Positions 1 through 8,348 are shown, counted from the stretch's first letter. The stretch: DNA of 64,000 bases from Niastella sp. OAS944 (GCA_024809215.1 JANUBW010000005.1:310001-374000), one strand, 5' to 3'. Notes: generated from the letters alone by a model not told the origin. Translations and numbers: made by a program.

Positions 1-812
1 CCTGCCTGTAGCAAAATAGAAACACCCAGCTTTTCGGTTACTACCGGTAACCACGAGCCTGTTGCCAATACCAATTGCGAACAATCGAATTTACCTTTAT
101 CGGTAATAACGGCTGTTACCGTATTCCCTTGTTTCTCAAAACCGGTAACTGTTGTATTGAGTTGCAATTTCACACCGGCTTTTTGTAAATGGGCTTTTAA
201 CGTACGCATGAAATCACCGGGGTGCATATGGCAGTCTATCGGGTACAATATTCCGCCTTTTACATCTACCTGCACATCGGGTTCCATGGCCTGTACTTCC
301 TGTGCGTTTAGTATTTGGGTTTCTATTTTTAAACGCGCGGCTTCCTTTGCCAGTTCTATTTCATGTTTTTCAACGGAGGCCGATTTATACAACATAAAGC
401 AACCCACTTCCTGCATGCGAAAGTGATTACCTAATTCATTCTTTATATCGCTGGTTAATTCGCGGCTTAAATGAAGGATGTCGTTTAGCGGCGGCACATT
501 CCGTTCAACCGTTTGTGCATTGGCCTGTTTACGAAAGGTCATCAACCATTTTATAAGATCAATGCTAAAGCGGGGTTTTATATAGAAAGGGCTGGTTGAA
601 CTAAGCATCCAGCGAAGGCCCTGAGCTACTATACCCGGTGAAGCAAGCGGTACAAAATGACTGGGTGATACATAACCGGCATTACCAAAGGAAGTTCCAT
701 CTGTGATATCGCCGCGTTCAATAACCGTTATTTCATAACCTTCTTTCTGTAAATAATAAGCACAGCATAGTCCAATAACGCCACCTCCTATAATAGTAAC
801 TTGTTTACTCAT
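1..812 (-). CDS. FAD-dependent D-amino-acid dehydrogenase (partial, C-terminus off window)
   Basis: The ATG at 812 opens a reading frame that runs off the left edge, giving about 270 N-terminal residues. It begins with a Rossmann dinucleotide fold (GGGVIG at residues 9-14) and continues with an ITDGTSFGNAGYVSPSHF-type segment, as in DadA-like flavoenzymes. Known role of the family in this context: oxidation of cis-4-hydroxy-D-proline to a pyrroline carboxylate, the step after 4-hydroxyproline epimerase. That substrate is inferred from the epimerase and semialdehyde dehydrogenase genes directly upstream on the same strand. A sarcosine/glycine oxidase-like specificity cannot be excluded from sequence alone. 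Confidence 0.85.
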   Translation of the reverse strand, partial: MSKQVTIIGGGVIGLCCAYYLQKEGYEITVIERGDITDGTSFGNAGYVSPSHFVPLASPGIVAQGLRWMLSSTSPFYIKPRFSIDLIKWLMTFRKQANAQTVERNVPPLNDILHLSRELTSDIKNELGNHFRMQEVGCFMLYKSASVEKHEIELAKEAARLKIETQILNAQEVQAMEPDVQVDVKGGILYPIDCHMHPGDFMRTLKAHLQKAGVKLQLNTTVTGFEKQGNTVTAVITDKGKFDCSQLVLATGSWLPVVTEKLGVSILLQA

Positions 813-863
813 GTGATTGTATGATTCGTGAATGATTAAGCATCTCGAGAATAGAAACAGGTA

Positions 864-932
864 CCGGTTGCCGGTTACCAGTTACCAGGATGCTGACTTT
901 GTATTTCCTGGAAACCGGTACCCGGTAACCGG
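864..932. repeat. Long imperfect hairpin between epimerase and dehydrogenase genes
   Basis: Arms 864-889 and 907-932 pair at 22 of 26 positions around a 17-nt loop. The arms are built from CCGGTAACC/GGTTACCGG words. It lies in the 167-bp gap between two genes of the hydroxyproline operon, so it could be an mRNA stabiliser, an attenuator or a dispersed palindromic element. Confidence 0.75.
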
Positions 933-979
933 AAAACTGCTGTTTTATAACAATCTTTCGCAATTACTCAATTGGCCTG

Positions 980-1993
980 TTAAATTACCTGAAAGCCATA
1001 TGCATACGGATCATCCTCAGAATCAATAGAGATTGTATTATAACCATACACTTTCGCCCAGCCTTCGATACTTGGGCGAATGGCCGGTTTGCCATCCATC
1101 CCGAAAGCATTCGGGATTTCTTCTTCAATACGCCCTACAAACTGCGATCCTATAATACTTTCATGTATAAACGCATCGCCCTTCTTCAGTTTCCCTTTGG
1201 CATACCATTGCGCCATGCGGGCCGATGTGCCGGTACCGCAGGGCGAACGATCAATGGCTTTATCGCCATAAAACACCGCATTGCGGGCAGTAGCATTCTT
1301 GTCAATTACACTCCCAGTCCATAAGATATGCGAGCATCCATTGATGGTGGGGTTTTCGGGATGAACGAATTGATATTGTGCGTTTATTCTTTTGCGTAAC
1401 TCCCGGGCCCATGCTATCAGCTGATCGGCACCATAGTGTTCTAACCCTTTAAAGTTGGGTTGAACATCCACAATAGCATAAAAGTTACCACCATAAGCTA
1501 CATCGATGGTAAGTTCACCCAAATCGGGCGATGTTACCTGCAAACCTTCAGCTGCCAGGTAAGCCGGAACATTGGTAAGCTTTACACTTTTTACTTTTTT
1601 ACCTTCCTGTTTGTAACTGATCATTACCAGTCCGGCCGGAGTTTCAAGCCGTACGGTACCCGGTACTTTTGGCGTAATTAATCCTTCTTCTATTGCAATA
1701 GTAATAGTACCAATTGTACCATGACCACACATAGGTAAACAACCACTGGTTTCTATGAACAACACCGCCATATCGTTTTGCGGATCATGCGCCGGATACA
1801 AAATGCTGCCACTCATCATATCGTGACCGCGGGGTTCAAACATAAGTCCTTTGCGGATCCAGTCGTATTCTTTTAAAAAATGCTGGCGCTTTTCACTCAT
1901 GTTCTTTCCTTCAAGTACAGGGCCGCCCCCGGCTACCAGCCTAACGGGATTGCCACAGGTATGCGCATCGATACAGAAAAAAGTTTTCTTCAT
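980..1993 (-). CDS. 4-hydroxyproline 2-epimerase (proline racemase family)
   Basis: 337 residues, full length for the proline racemase family. Both catalytic cysteines are present: Cys89 in PMCGHGTIG and the second in RSPCGTGT near residue 255. Having both argues for an epimerase rather than the related trans-3-hydroxyproline dehydratase, which replaces one of them. The enzyme converts trans-4-hydroxy-L-proline to cis-4-hydroxy-D-proline in the cytoplasm, feeding the downstream FAD dehydrogenase. It lies between a semialdehyde dehydrogenase gene and that flavoenzyme gene, all on the minus strand, which is the expected gene set of the hydroxyproline-to-2-oxoglutarate route. The dihydrodipicolinate-synthase-like deaminase of the route is not in the window and may lie beyond the left edge. 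Confidence 0.9.
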   Translation of the reverse strand: MKKTFFCIDAHTCGNPVRLVAGGGPVLEGKNMSEKRQHFLKEYDWIRKGLMFEPRGHDMMSGSILYPAHDPQNDMAVLFIETSGCLPMCGHGTIGTITIAIEEGLITPKVPGTVRLETPAGLVMISYKQEGKKVKSVKLTNVPAYLAAEGLQVTSPDLGELTIDVAYGGNFYAIVDVQPNFKGLEHYGADQLIAWARELRKRINAQYQFVHPENPTINGCSHILWTGSVIDKNATARNAVFYGDKAIDRSPCGTGTSARMAQWYAKGKLKKGDAFIHESIIGSQFVGRIEEEIPNAFGMDGKPAIRPSIEGWAKVYGYNTISIDSEDDPYAYGFQVI

Positions 1994-2064
1994 GCCCGGC
2001 AGGTAAAATAATTAAAAAATAGTAATGGCAATAGATTTCTATGCCGCATAAAACGGCAGACGGG

Positions 2065-2178
2065 GTTTATGGTTTGTTGTTTGTGGTTTGTTGTCTTTGG
2101 TTGCTGCCGCAATTCGGAGTTCGCGATAATTACTCAGAATGCTGCACGTAAAGAACCACAAACCATAAACTACAAACT
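2065..2178. repeat. AT/GT-rich inverted repeat overlapping the 3' end of the dehydrogenase gene
   Basis: The left arm (about 2065-2092, repeats of TTTGTTG/TTTGTGG) is roughly complementary to the right arm (2154-2178, ACCACAAACCATAAAC). The right arm overlaps the stop codon region of the upstream gene at 2170. It resembles other phrase-like inverted repeats in this window and may form a weak 3'-end hairpin. Confidence 0.6.
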
Positions 2179-3651
2179 GCCTTTTGATAATACATCATTC
2201 ACCGTTCTCCAAATTCCTAATGGGTTATTGTTCTTCAATTCTTCCGGCAGTAAGCTATCCGGCCAGTTTTGATAAGCTAAAGGGCGGGCAAATCGTTTAA
2301 TACCATCGGCCCCAACCGAAGTAAATCGTGAATCGGTTGTGGCAGGGAACGGGCCGCCATGATGCATGCTTAAACATACTTCCACACCAGTGGGTACACC
2401 GTTCACTATAAAGCGGCCGCAAATATCCTTTACAGCTTCAACCAGTTCATCATTATTCAAAATATCATTATCGGTAGCCATTAACGTAGCAGTCAGTTGC
2501 CCTTCGAGGTGGCGCACCGCTTCAAGCAATTCATTTTTATCTTTGCAGCGAATAACTATTGAATAAGGGCCAAACACTTCCTGGTGTAAAACGGGGTTGC
2601 TGAGAAATGCTTCACCGCTTGCCGATGCAATGGTTGGCACGCCCTGATTTTCGGCAGGCTGTGCATCACTTATGGCAACGGTATCTACTTTTTGTTGTGA
2701 TAATGCGCGGGCCCTGTTCTCGGCATAGTTCTTTGCAATGCCGGGGTGCAACATGGTGCCGGGTGTTACTGCTTTTATTTCGTTACCAAGTGTATTTATG
2801 AATTGCTGCAGATCGTCGCCTTCAATGCCAAAGATCAAACCCGGATTGGTACAGAATTGTCCAACCCCCAATGTAATAGAACCGGCATATTGTTTTGCAA
2901 CCTCAACAGCCGATTGCTTTAGCTTTTCGGGGAACAGGAACACGGGGTTCACACTGCCCATTTCTGAAAATACAGGTATGGGTTCTTTACGCTGATTAGC
3001 CCAGTCGAACAAGGCTTTACCGCCTAAGTAAGAACCGGTAAAGCCAACTGCTTTTGTATAGGGGTGTGTAACCAGGGCCTTCCCTACTTCCTGTGAAGCG
3101 CCATGCACGTGGGCAAAAACACCATTGGGAAGTTTGCATATTGCAGCGGCCTTTAAAATGGCCTGGGCTACTATTTCTGATGTTTGGGCGTGGGCAGGAT
3201 GTGCCTTTACAATAACAGGGCAGCCGGCAGCAAGGGCACAGGCCGTGTCGCCACCTGCTGTTGAATAAGCAAATGGAAAATTACTGGCGCCAAATACTAC
3301 TACGGGGCCCAGGGGCACCAGCATTTTGCGTATATCGGGTTTGGGTGGCGTTTTTGACGTGTTTGCCGTATCGATGCGGGCTTCCAGCCATTCACCACGC
3401 TCGCAGGCATCGGCGTAACTGGTTAGCTGAAACATGGTGCGGGCGCGTTCATTACGTAAACGTGCTTCGGGCAAATTGGTTTCCCGCATAGCGGTTTGTA
3501 TCAGTTCATCGCCTGCATTTTCGAGCTCTGCGGCAATGGTGCGCATGAATTGTGCCCTTTCTTTTAACGAACATTTGCGGTATTGATGAAACGCCTTCCA
3601 GGCTGTTTGTAAAACCTGATCTATTTCGTGTGAAGATGCATCTTTAAACAT
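2170..3651 (-). CDS. 2,5-dioxovalerate (2-oxoglutarate semialdehyde) dehydrogenase
   Basis: 493 residues of the aldehyde dehydrogenase superfamily. Visible landmarks are VVVFGASNFPFAYS near residue 116, the cofactor-contacting FTGSYLGG, the general-base region SEMGSVNP and the catalytic cysteine in GVGQFCTNPG. The overall pattern matches the hydroxyproline-type ketoglutarate semialdehyde dehydrogenases rather than betaine or succinate semialdehyde enzymes. It would oxidise 2,5-dioxopentanoate to 2-oxoglutarate with NAD(P)+, the last step of hydroxyproline catabolism. It is the first gene of the operon, with a good -7 promoter box about 32 bp before its ATG. The exact substrate is inferred from context. 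Confidence 0.88.
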   Translation of the reverse strand: MFKDASSHEIDQVLQTAWKAFHQYRKCSLKERAQFMRTIAAELENAGDELIQTAMRETNLPEARLRNERARTMFQLTSYADACERGEWLEARIDTANTSKTPPKPDIRKMLVPLGPVVVFGASNFPFAYSTAGGDTACALAAGCPVIVKAHPAHAQTSEIVAQAILKAAAICKLPNGVFAHVHGASQEVGKALVTHPYTKAVGFTGSYLGGKALFDWANQRKEPIPVFSEMGSVNPVFLFPEKLKQSAVEVAKQYAGSITLGVGQFCTNPGLIFGIEGDDLQQFINTLGNEIKAVTPGTMLHPGIAKNYAENRARALSQQKVDTVAISDAQPAENQGVPTIASASGEAFLSNPVLHQEVFGPYSIVIRCKDKNELLEAVRHLEGQLTATLMATDNDILNNDELVEAVKDICGRFIVNGVPTGVEVCLSMHHGGPFPATTDSRFTSVGADGIKRFARPLAYQNWPDSLLPEELKNNNPLGIWRTVNDVLSKGSL

Positions 3652-3682
3652 AGTACAATGTATTTACCGTTGTAGTGGGTTA

Positions 3683-3711
3683 CAAAGGTATTATACATTC
3701 CTTTAACCAAT
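3683..3711 (-). promoter_or_regulatory. Bacteroidota-type promoter of the hydroxyproline operon
   Basis: Read on the minus strand, TACCTTTG at 3690-3683 is a perfect TAnnTTTG -7 box. A TTGG at 3710-3707 sits about 16 bp upstream as a partial -33 element. Predicted start of transcription is near 3676, leaving a leader of about 25 nt before the ATG at 3651. Confidence 0.6.
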
Positions 3712-4050
3712 ATACCTGTGTGAAATAATGAAGATAATATGATAAATATGGTTAACTACTACGCTGTTACCCAGAACCTAACAGGAAAGAAAGAGCTGAT
3801 CTTTCTTTCGCTGTTAAGAACTCCGGGTGTGCTGTTGCCAGCATAAATAATCAGAACCTAAACCCTTTGTAAGGGTTGCTACTAATGAACTGTACAAAGC
3901 GTTTTAACCTAACTCCAAATTTACCGGGTAAAAAACTTATTCCAACATTTTCAATAAGTATTTATTATATTTTTTTGTTAATGGTATGTCACATTTATTT
4001 AATTAATTAGGAGTGCAAACGATTATTAGCAGGTATTAAAAAAGAAAAAA

Positions 4051-4073
4051 GCCCCGACGGTTGCCGTCGGGGC
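4051..4073 (-). terminator. Strong intrinsic terminator, orphan with respect to known genes
   Basis: A perfect 10-bp GC-rich stem (GCCCCGACGG/CCGTCGGGGC) with a 3-nt loop is followed on the minus strand by a T-rich tract (TTTTTTCTTTTTT). rimO already has its own terminator at 4384-4416, so this one should end a separate transcript starting in between. Confidence 0.85.
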
Positions 4074-4115
4074 CAGTGTGGATAATATTCAGTATAATTT
4101 TGTCGCACTACCTCA

Positions 4116-4169
4116 TTATCCACTAAATGCCGGAAGATCTGTTCTCACAAACCATTCCAGATTTACCAT
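4116..4169 (-). CDS. Possible 17-residue micro-ORF in a short orphan transcript
   Basis: Inside the interval between a candidate promoter (4285-4316) and the terminator at 4051-4073 there is an ATG-started frame encoding MVNLEWFVRTDLPAFSG and ending in TAA. I do not recognise the peptide. There is no Shine-Dalgarno signal. The transcript could equally be a noncoding RNA, and a second, 11-codon frame lies earlier in it, so coding is only a possibility. Confidence 0.2.
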   Translation of the reverse strand: MVNLEWFVRTDLPAFSG

Positions 4170-4284
4170 TGCCCTCACATTGAGCTTTTATAGAAAAACC
4201 GCCGACTGAGATCAAGTTTGGATCAAGTATGACAAAGCATCTTGCATATCATTATTACTGCTTTATTTCATAATGATAACAATG

Positions 4285-4316
4285 CGAAGGTATTGCTTAT
4301 TAAAAGCGATAACAAT
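4285..4316 (-). promoter_or_regulatory. Candidate promoter for a short transcript downstream of rimO
   Basis: On the minus strand, TACCTTCG at 4292-4285 matches TAnnTTTG at all but one specified base. A TTG-containing -33-like element lies near 4313-4316, about 20 bp upstream. The start would lie near 4278, giving a transcript of about 225 nt to the terminator at 4051-4073. Confidence 0.35.
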
Positions 4317-4383
4317 ACAACTTTGTGGTAATTCGGTTACTGTTGCGGGTTTACATTACAGGTATTCAATGTAGCGAAAAGTA

Positions 4384-4416
4384 AAAACGCTGCCCGATAT
4401 TTACGAGCAGCGTTTA
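4384..4416 (-). terminator. rimO terminator
   Basis: The 9-bp stem AAACGCTGC (4385-4393) with GCAGCGTTT (4407-4415) has a 13-nt loop and an A-run on the plus-strand left side, which is a T-run on the minus strand. It lies 24 bp after the rimO stop. Confidence 0.75.
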
Positions 4417-4438
4417 CACATATAGATTATCTCTTAAA

Positions 4439-5749
4439 TTATTCTACTATTTCGCCTTCCAAATCGTAATCATAAGCCTTGGTGATCTTTACATTTACAA
4501 ATTCACCAATGGGCAGTTTTTTAGTGGTGTTTATGATCACTTCATTATCTACTTCCACACTATCAAACTCGGTACGGCCCAAATAGCGGCCCGATTCTTT
4601 TTTATCAACAAGCGTTTTAAACGTTTTGCCAACCAGCTCCTGGTTCTTTTCAAAGCTTATCTCCTGCTGTACTTCCATTATTTCCTGCGCTCTTGCCTCT
4701 TTCTCTTCATGCTCAATATTGTCTTCAAGGTCATGGGCCGATGTGCCTTCTTCGTGCGAATAGGTAAAGATGCCCACACGCTCAAAACGGTGATGTTGCA
4801 GGAACGATTTTAACGACTCTACATCGTCTCTTGTTTCGCCGGGGAAACCGGCAATAAGTGTAGTACGTAATGCAATGCCAGGCACTTTTTCCCTGATGGC
4901 GGCAATGAGCTCATTCATTTCCGACTGGGTTATCTGGCGCTTCATAGCCTTCAGCATATTATCGCTGGCATGTTGCAACGGCATATCGAGATAATTACAA
5001 ATATTATCCCGGTCGCGCATTACATCCAGTATATCAAGCGGGAATTTAGAAGGGTAAGCATAGTGCAGGCGGATCCATTCCAAACCCTTTACATCGGCCA
5101 GGCGGTTCAAGAGGTCGCCGAGCATCCGTTTTTTATAAATATCCAGGCCGTAATAGGTTAGCTCCTGGGCAATAAGCATCACTTCTTTCACCCCTTTTTT
5201 TACCAGGCCCTCCGCTTCTTTCACCAGGTCTTCAATTGACCGGCTTACGTGCTGGCCACGCATCAACGGAATGGCGCAAAACGAACAGGTGCGGTTACAG
5301 CCTTCAGATATTTTGAGGTAGGCATAATGGCGCGGCGTTGCCAGTAAGCGTTCACCAATCAGTTCCGCCTTGTAATCGGCCTCAAACTGTTTCAGGATCA
5401 GCGGCAGCTCCATGGTACCGAAATAGGCGTCTACTTCGGGGATCTCTGTTTCCAGATTGTTCTTATAACGTTCGCTCAGGCAGCCCGTAACATATACCTT
5501 ATCCAGCTGACCGCGACGTTTGCGTTCAACCTGCGCCAGAATAGTATTTACCGACTCTTCCTTGGCTTTATCAATAAAACCGCAGGTATTTACGATAACT
5601 ATATTATGGTCCGACTTTTTATTTTCATGTACCACGTCAATATCATTGGCCATTAACTGACCGCTCAATACTTCACTGTCAACCATGTTCTTGCTGCAGC
5701 CGAGGGTAATGATATTTACCTTGTCCTTTTTATGTGATCTTACTTTCAT
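4439..5749 (-). CDS. rimO: Ribosomal protein S12 methylthiotransferase RimO
   Basis: About 436 residues from the ATG at 5749; an upstream TTG at 5761 is in frame, but it lies within the -7 promoter box and is unlikely to be used. The N-terminal MTTase domain begins with TLGCSKNMVDSE. The radical-SAM motif CNRTCSFCAIP follows in the middle, and a TRAM-like RNA/protein-binding domain forms the C-terminus. RimO adds a methylthio group to the conserved aspartate of ribosomal protein S12 using two Fe-S clusters and SAM. The LGCSKN and CAIP signatures favour RimO over the tRNA enzyme MiaB. Monocistronic, with its own promoter and terminator. Confidence 0.93.
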   Translation of the reverse strand: MKVRSHKKDKVNIITLGCSKNMVDSEVLSGQLMANDIDVVHENKKSDHNIVIVNTCGFIDKAKEESVNTILAQVERKRRGQLDKVYVTGCLSERYKNNLETEIPEVDAYFGTMELPLILKQFEADYKAELIGERLLATPRHYAYLKISEGCNRTCSFCAIPLMRGQHVSRSIEDLVKEAEGLVKKGVKEVMLIAQELTYYGLDIYKKRMLGDLLNRLADVKGLEWIRLHYAYPSKFPLDILDVMRDRDNICNYLDMPLQHASDNMLKAMKRQITQSEMNELIAAIREKVPGIALRTTLIAGFPGETRDDVESLKSFLQHHRFERVGIFTYSHEEGTSAHDLEDNIEHEEKEARAQEIMEVQQEISFEKNQELVGKTFKTLVDKKESGRYLGRTEFDSVEVDNEVIINTTKKLPIGEFVNVKITKAYDYDLEGEIVE

Positions 5750-5758
5750 ATAAGGGCG

Positions 5759-5766
5759 CAAAGGTA
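5759..5766 (-). promoter_or_regulatory. -7 box of rimO, nearly leaderless
   Basis: On the minus strand TACCTTTG (5766-5759) is a perfect TAnnTTTG box only about 10 bp before the ATG at 5749, which implies a very short or absent leader. No clear -33 element is visible. Confidence 0.5.
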
Positions 5767-5767
5767 C

Positions 5768-5975
5768 TTAATAAAAAAGAACCAAATCCCAAATTCCAAA
5801 ACCCAAATAAGAACCAAATAACAAATCCCACATCTCCAAAAAATCAAAATTTCAAATTTCAATACTTAATAGATTTTACAACTGTGATTTACCGGTTGGA
5901 ATTTCCTTAAAATTTAAAATTTGTGTCATATTCTTTGGTTCTTGTGATTTGAGATTTGAGATTTCAATGCGTAAC
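5768..5975. repeat. CCAAATC/GATTTGG phrase repeat, inverted arrangement, rimO-6.1 kb gap
   Basis: The 350-bp gap between rimO and the gene at 6103 is filled by words such as GAACCAAAT, CAAATTCC and AAATCCC on the left (5788-5860), with the complementary TTTGGTTCTTGTGATTTGAGATTTGAG on the right (5934-5965, written here as adjacent words). It forms a loose long inverted repeat. No gene is seen here. Confidence 0.6.
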
Positions 5976-6102
5976 CAAATGCCAAAACCACCGTTTATAC
6001 CAGAAAAGTTGACTGAAAACTAAGTATTTGTACTATGTTTCTCAAAAATTAAGGAATTGGCACAGTTTTTTAAACCCCGATGATGACCAAACAAAGGTAT
6101 AT

Positions 6103-6585
6103 ATGAAAAGATTTGTTGCTCTACTAGCTTTAGTAGCCCTGTTAACCGCGAACCGTGCCGATGCCCAGTCAATGGGATCGAGCTATAAAACCGCCATCGG
6201 CGCCAAATTCTGGCCTGGCGCTTTAACCATCAAACACTTTATTCGTAGCGACCGGGCATTGGAAGGCATTGCTTATTTCTGGAACCATGGGTTCCGTTTT
6301 ACCGGTTTATATGAATTTCATGGAGATATTAATGGCGCTCCGGGCTTGAAATGGTATGTTGGCCCCGGTGCTCACATTGGGGTATACAATGATCATTATT
6401 GGCGTCATGACGATCACTATGAAGACGGAGCGGCATCATTTGGCATCGATGGCGTTCTGGGTCTCGATTACAAGTTCAAAGGCGCACCCATTGCCGTGAG
6501 CCTTGATATCAATCCCTATTTTGAATTGCTGCATCACCCATATGCCGATATATGGGGAGGCTTAGGGTTTAAGTTTACCTTCTAA
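6103..6585 (+). CDS. Small exported outer-membrane beta-barrel-like protein
   Basis: 160 residues from the ATG at 6103. The start was chosen because a signal peptide follows directly (MKRFVALLALVALLTANRADA, cleavage near residue 21); the longer frame from 6028 would place the signal peptide internally. The mature part has alternating aromatic and glycine-rich strands (GAKFWPGALTIKHF, GLKWYVGPGAHIGVY, GLGFKFTF) and ends in phenylalanine, typical of small outer-membrane barrels. Histidine/aspartate-rich segment near residues 105-115. Function unknown. A bidirectional terminator follows at 6609-6648. Confidence 0.75.
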   Translation: MKRFVALLALVALLTANRADAQSMGSSYKTAIGAKFWPGALTIKHFIRSDRALEGIAYFWNHGFRFTGLYEFHGDINGAPGLKWYVGPGAHIGVYNDHYWRHDDHYEDGAASFGIDGVLGLDYKFKGAPIAVSLDINPYFELLHHPYADIWGGLGFKFTF

Positions 6586-6608
6586 TTGATTTGATAAATT
6601 TCTTCAAG

Positions 6609-6648
6609 AAAATGCCCCGCTCGAGGCTTGCCGAGAGCGGGGCATTTT
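6609..6648. terminator. Bidirectional terminator between the 6.1-kb gene and ftsY
   Basis: Perfect 14-bp arms AAAATGCCCCGCTC (6609-6622) and GAGCGGGGCATTTT (6635-6648) around a 12-nt loop. A- and T-runs at the two ends let it serve both converging genes. Confidence 0.9.
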
Positions 6649-6695
6649 GTATTTAATTATCACATTAGCAAATTATCATATTAGCTAATTGGCAT

Positions 6696-7658
6696 TTAAT
6701 TTCCTAGTTTAAATAAACTGTCAACAAACTCATGTTTGTCAAATACCAGCAGGTCTTCCATCTTCTCACCCACCCCAATAAACTTAACCGGTATTTTAAA
6801 CTGGTTGGCTATGGCCAGCACCACCCCGCCTTTTGCAGTACCATCGAGTTTGGTAATGGCCAGGGCCGATACATCGGTTGTGGCGGTAAAATGTTTGGCC
6901 TGCTCCAGGGCATTTTGTCCGGTTGAACCATCCAGAACCAGCAGCACTTCGTGCGGCGCTTCGGGGATCAATTTTTGAACCACCCGGCGGATCTTGCCTA
7001 ACTCATCCATAAGGTGGGCCTTGTTGTGTAACCGGCCGGCCGTATCTATAATGATCACTTCGGCGCCTTTGGCCAGTCCGCTTTGAACGGTATCAAAGGC
7101 CACGGAGGCAGGGTCGCTACCCATGGCTTGTTTTACAATGGGAACACCTACCCGTTCGCTCCAGATGGTGAGCTGATCAACCGCGGCAGCGCGGAAGGTA
7201 TCGGCGGCACCCAATAATACCGATTTGCCGGCCTTTTTGAAGTTATAGGCCAGTTTGCCAATGGTAGTTGTTTTACCAACGCCGTTTACGCCCACCACCA
7301 GTATTACAAATGGTTTGGCTGGGAGCTGGGTATTGAAATTATAAGAATTATTTTCTGGCGCGTCAACCAAAACGGCCTCAATTTCTTGCTGTAATAACTT
7401 ATTAAGTTCGTTGGTATTGAGGTATTTATCTTTAGCTACGCGTTGTTCAATACGTTCTATGATCTGAACAGTTGTATCTATACCCACGTCGGCGCTTACC
7501 AGTGCGTCTTCGAGGTTATCGAGTACCTCTTCGTCTACTGTACTTTTGCCGGCGATGGCTTTGGTGATCTTTGACAGAAATCCCTCTTTGGTTTTCTGTA
7601 ATCCCTGATCGAGCGATTCCTTTTCTTTTTTACCAAACAACTTCCCGAAAAAACTCAT
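6696..7658 (-). CDS. ftsY: Signal recognition particle receptor FtsY
   Basis: 320 residues, the short form typical of Bacteroidota, lacking the long acidic A domain. The N-terminal helical bundle (residues 1-90) precedes the NG GTPase domain with G1 VGVNGVGKTTTIGK, the DTFRAAA motif, G3 DTAGR, TKLD and GVGEKMEDL near the end. It receives SRP-ribosome complexes at the inner membrane for co-translational insertion. It converges on the gene at 6103, sharing the bidirectional terminator. A 260-bp gap separates it from the ribosomal protein cluster upstream. Confidence 0.95.
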   Translation of the reverse strand: MSFFGKLFGKKEKESLDQGLQKTKEGFLSKITKAIAGKSTVDEEVLDNLEDALVSADVGIDTTVQIIERIEQRVAKDKYLNTNELNKLLQQEIEAVLVDAPENNSYNFNTQLPAKPFVILVVGVNGVGKTTTIGKLAYNFKKAGKSVLLGAADTFRAAAVDQLTIWSERVGVPIVKQAMGSDPASVAFDTVQSGLAKGAEVIIIDTAGRLHNKAHLMDELGKIRRVVQKLIPEAPHEVLLVLDGSTGQNALEQAKHFTATTDVSALAITKLDGTAKGGVVLAIANQFKIPVKFIGVGEKMEDLLVFDKHEFVDSLFKLGN

Positions 7659-7918
7659 TTTCCTGATTTTAAGGCTAAGATAAATGTTTTGTAGTCGTTA
7701 AACGTCAATATGATAATTGACTCCTTTGTAAACAACTGTTGCAGGTTACAAGTTTCAGGTTACAGGGAAATACATATAGTTTGCTTTTCCATGCAACCTG
7801 CACCCGGCATTTTTTTAATGAATACCTGTGAACAGCAAAAAAGCCGTCCCTTGTGAGAACAGCTTCTTCAATATCGGTACTTACGTACTAACCTTATAAT
7901 ATCTTGCAAGAAAATCAA

Positions 7919-8092
7919 TTATTTTCCAGCCATGAAATCTTTCACCTTGTCTTTGTGCACGATATTTTCTTTGAAAGTATATGCACCAGTTTTTTCGCTA
8001 CGTACGGCGCGAATTACTTTTGTCCAGTTCTTTGCTTCAGCTGCTGCTTTAGCATCTTTGGTTTTCGCGTTCTTTGAAGCTGCTTTTGCCAT
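7919..8092 (-). CDS. DUF4295 family small basic protein
   Basis: 57 residues (MAKAASKNAKTKDAKAAAEA... ending VKDFMAGK), too short for a standard length cutoff but with a clean ATG and stop. It is lysine/alanine rich with a conserved-looking core (WTKVIRAVRSEKTGAYTF). DUF4295 proteins are found in Bacteroidota directly after the L28 and L33 genes, as here (50 bp after rpmG). They are presumed to be ribosome-associated, but the function is not established. Confidence 0.88.
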   Translation of the reverse strand: MAKAASKNAKTKDAKAAAEAKNWTKVIRAVRSEKTGAYTFKENIVHKDKVKDFMAGK

Positions 8093-8142
8093 TGTTGCTT
8101 ATTTTAAGATCAATCCCGACGGTATCGGGACCGACCAGTAAA

Positions 8143-8325
8143 TTATTTAATTTCTTTGTGAACCGTTACCTTTTTCAGGATTGGGTTGTATTTTTTCAAC
8201 TCCAGACGCTCAGGAGTATTCTTTTTGTTCTTGTTAGAGATATACCGGCTGGTACCAGGCTGTCCGCTGTTTTTGTGCTCAGTACATTCCAATATAACCT
8301 GAACTCGGTTACCTTTCTTTGCCAT
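8143..8325 (-). CDS. rpmG: 50S ribosomal protein L33
   Basis: 60 residues with the L33 pattern ([17 protein letters not shown], then [22 protein letters not shown]). It has only one of the usual zinc-ribbon cysteines (Cys14), so it is the zinc-independent type. It is 23 bp downstream of rpmB and cotranscribed with it and the DUF4295 gene. Confidence 0.95.
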   Translation of the reverse strand: MAKKGNRVQVILECTEHKNSGQPGTSRYISNKNKKNTPERLELKKYNPILKKVTVHKEIK

Positions 8326-8348
8326 TGTTTTACGCTTTAAAAAGTTAA

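Noticed and set aside
4439-5749. MiaB tRNA methylthiotransferase
   Set aside because: The LGCSKN opening and CAIP radical-SAM motif fit RimO rather than MiaB.
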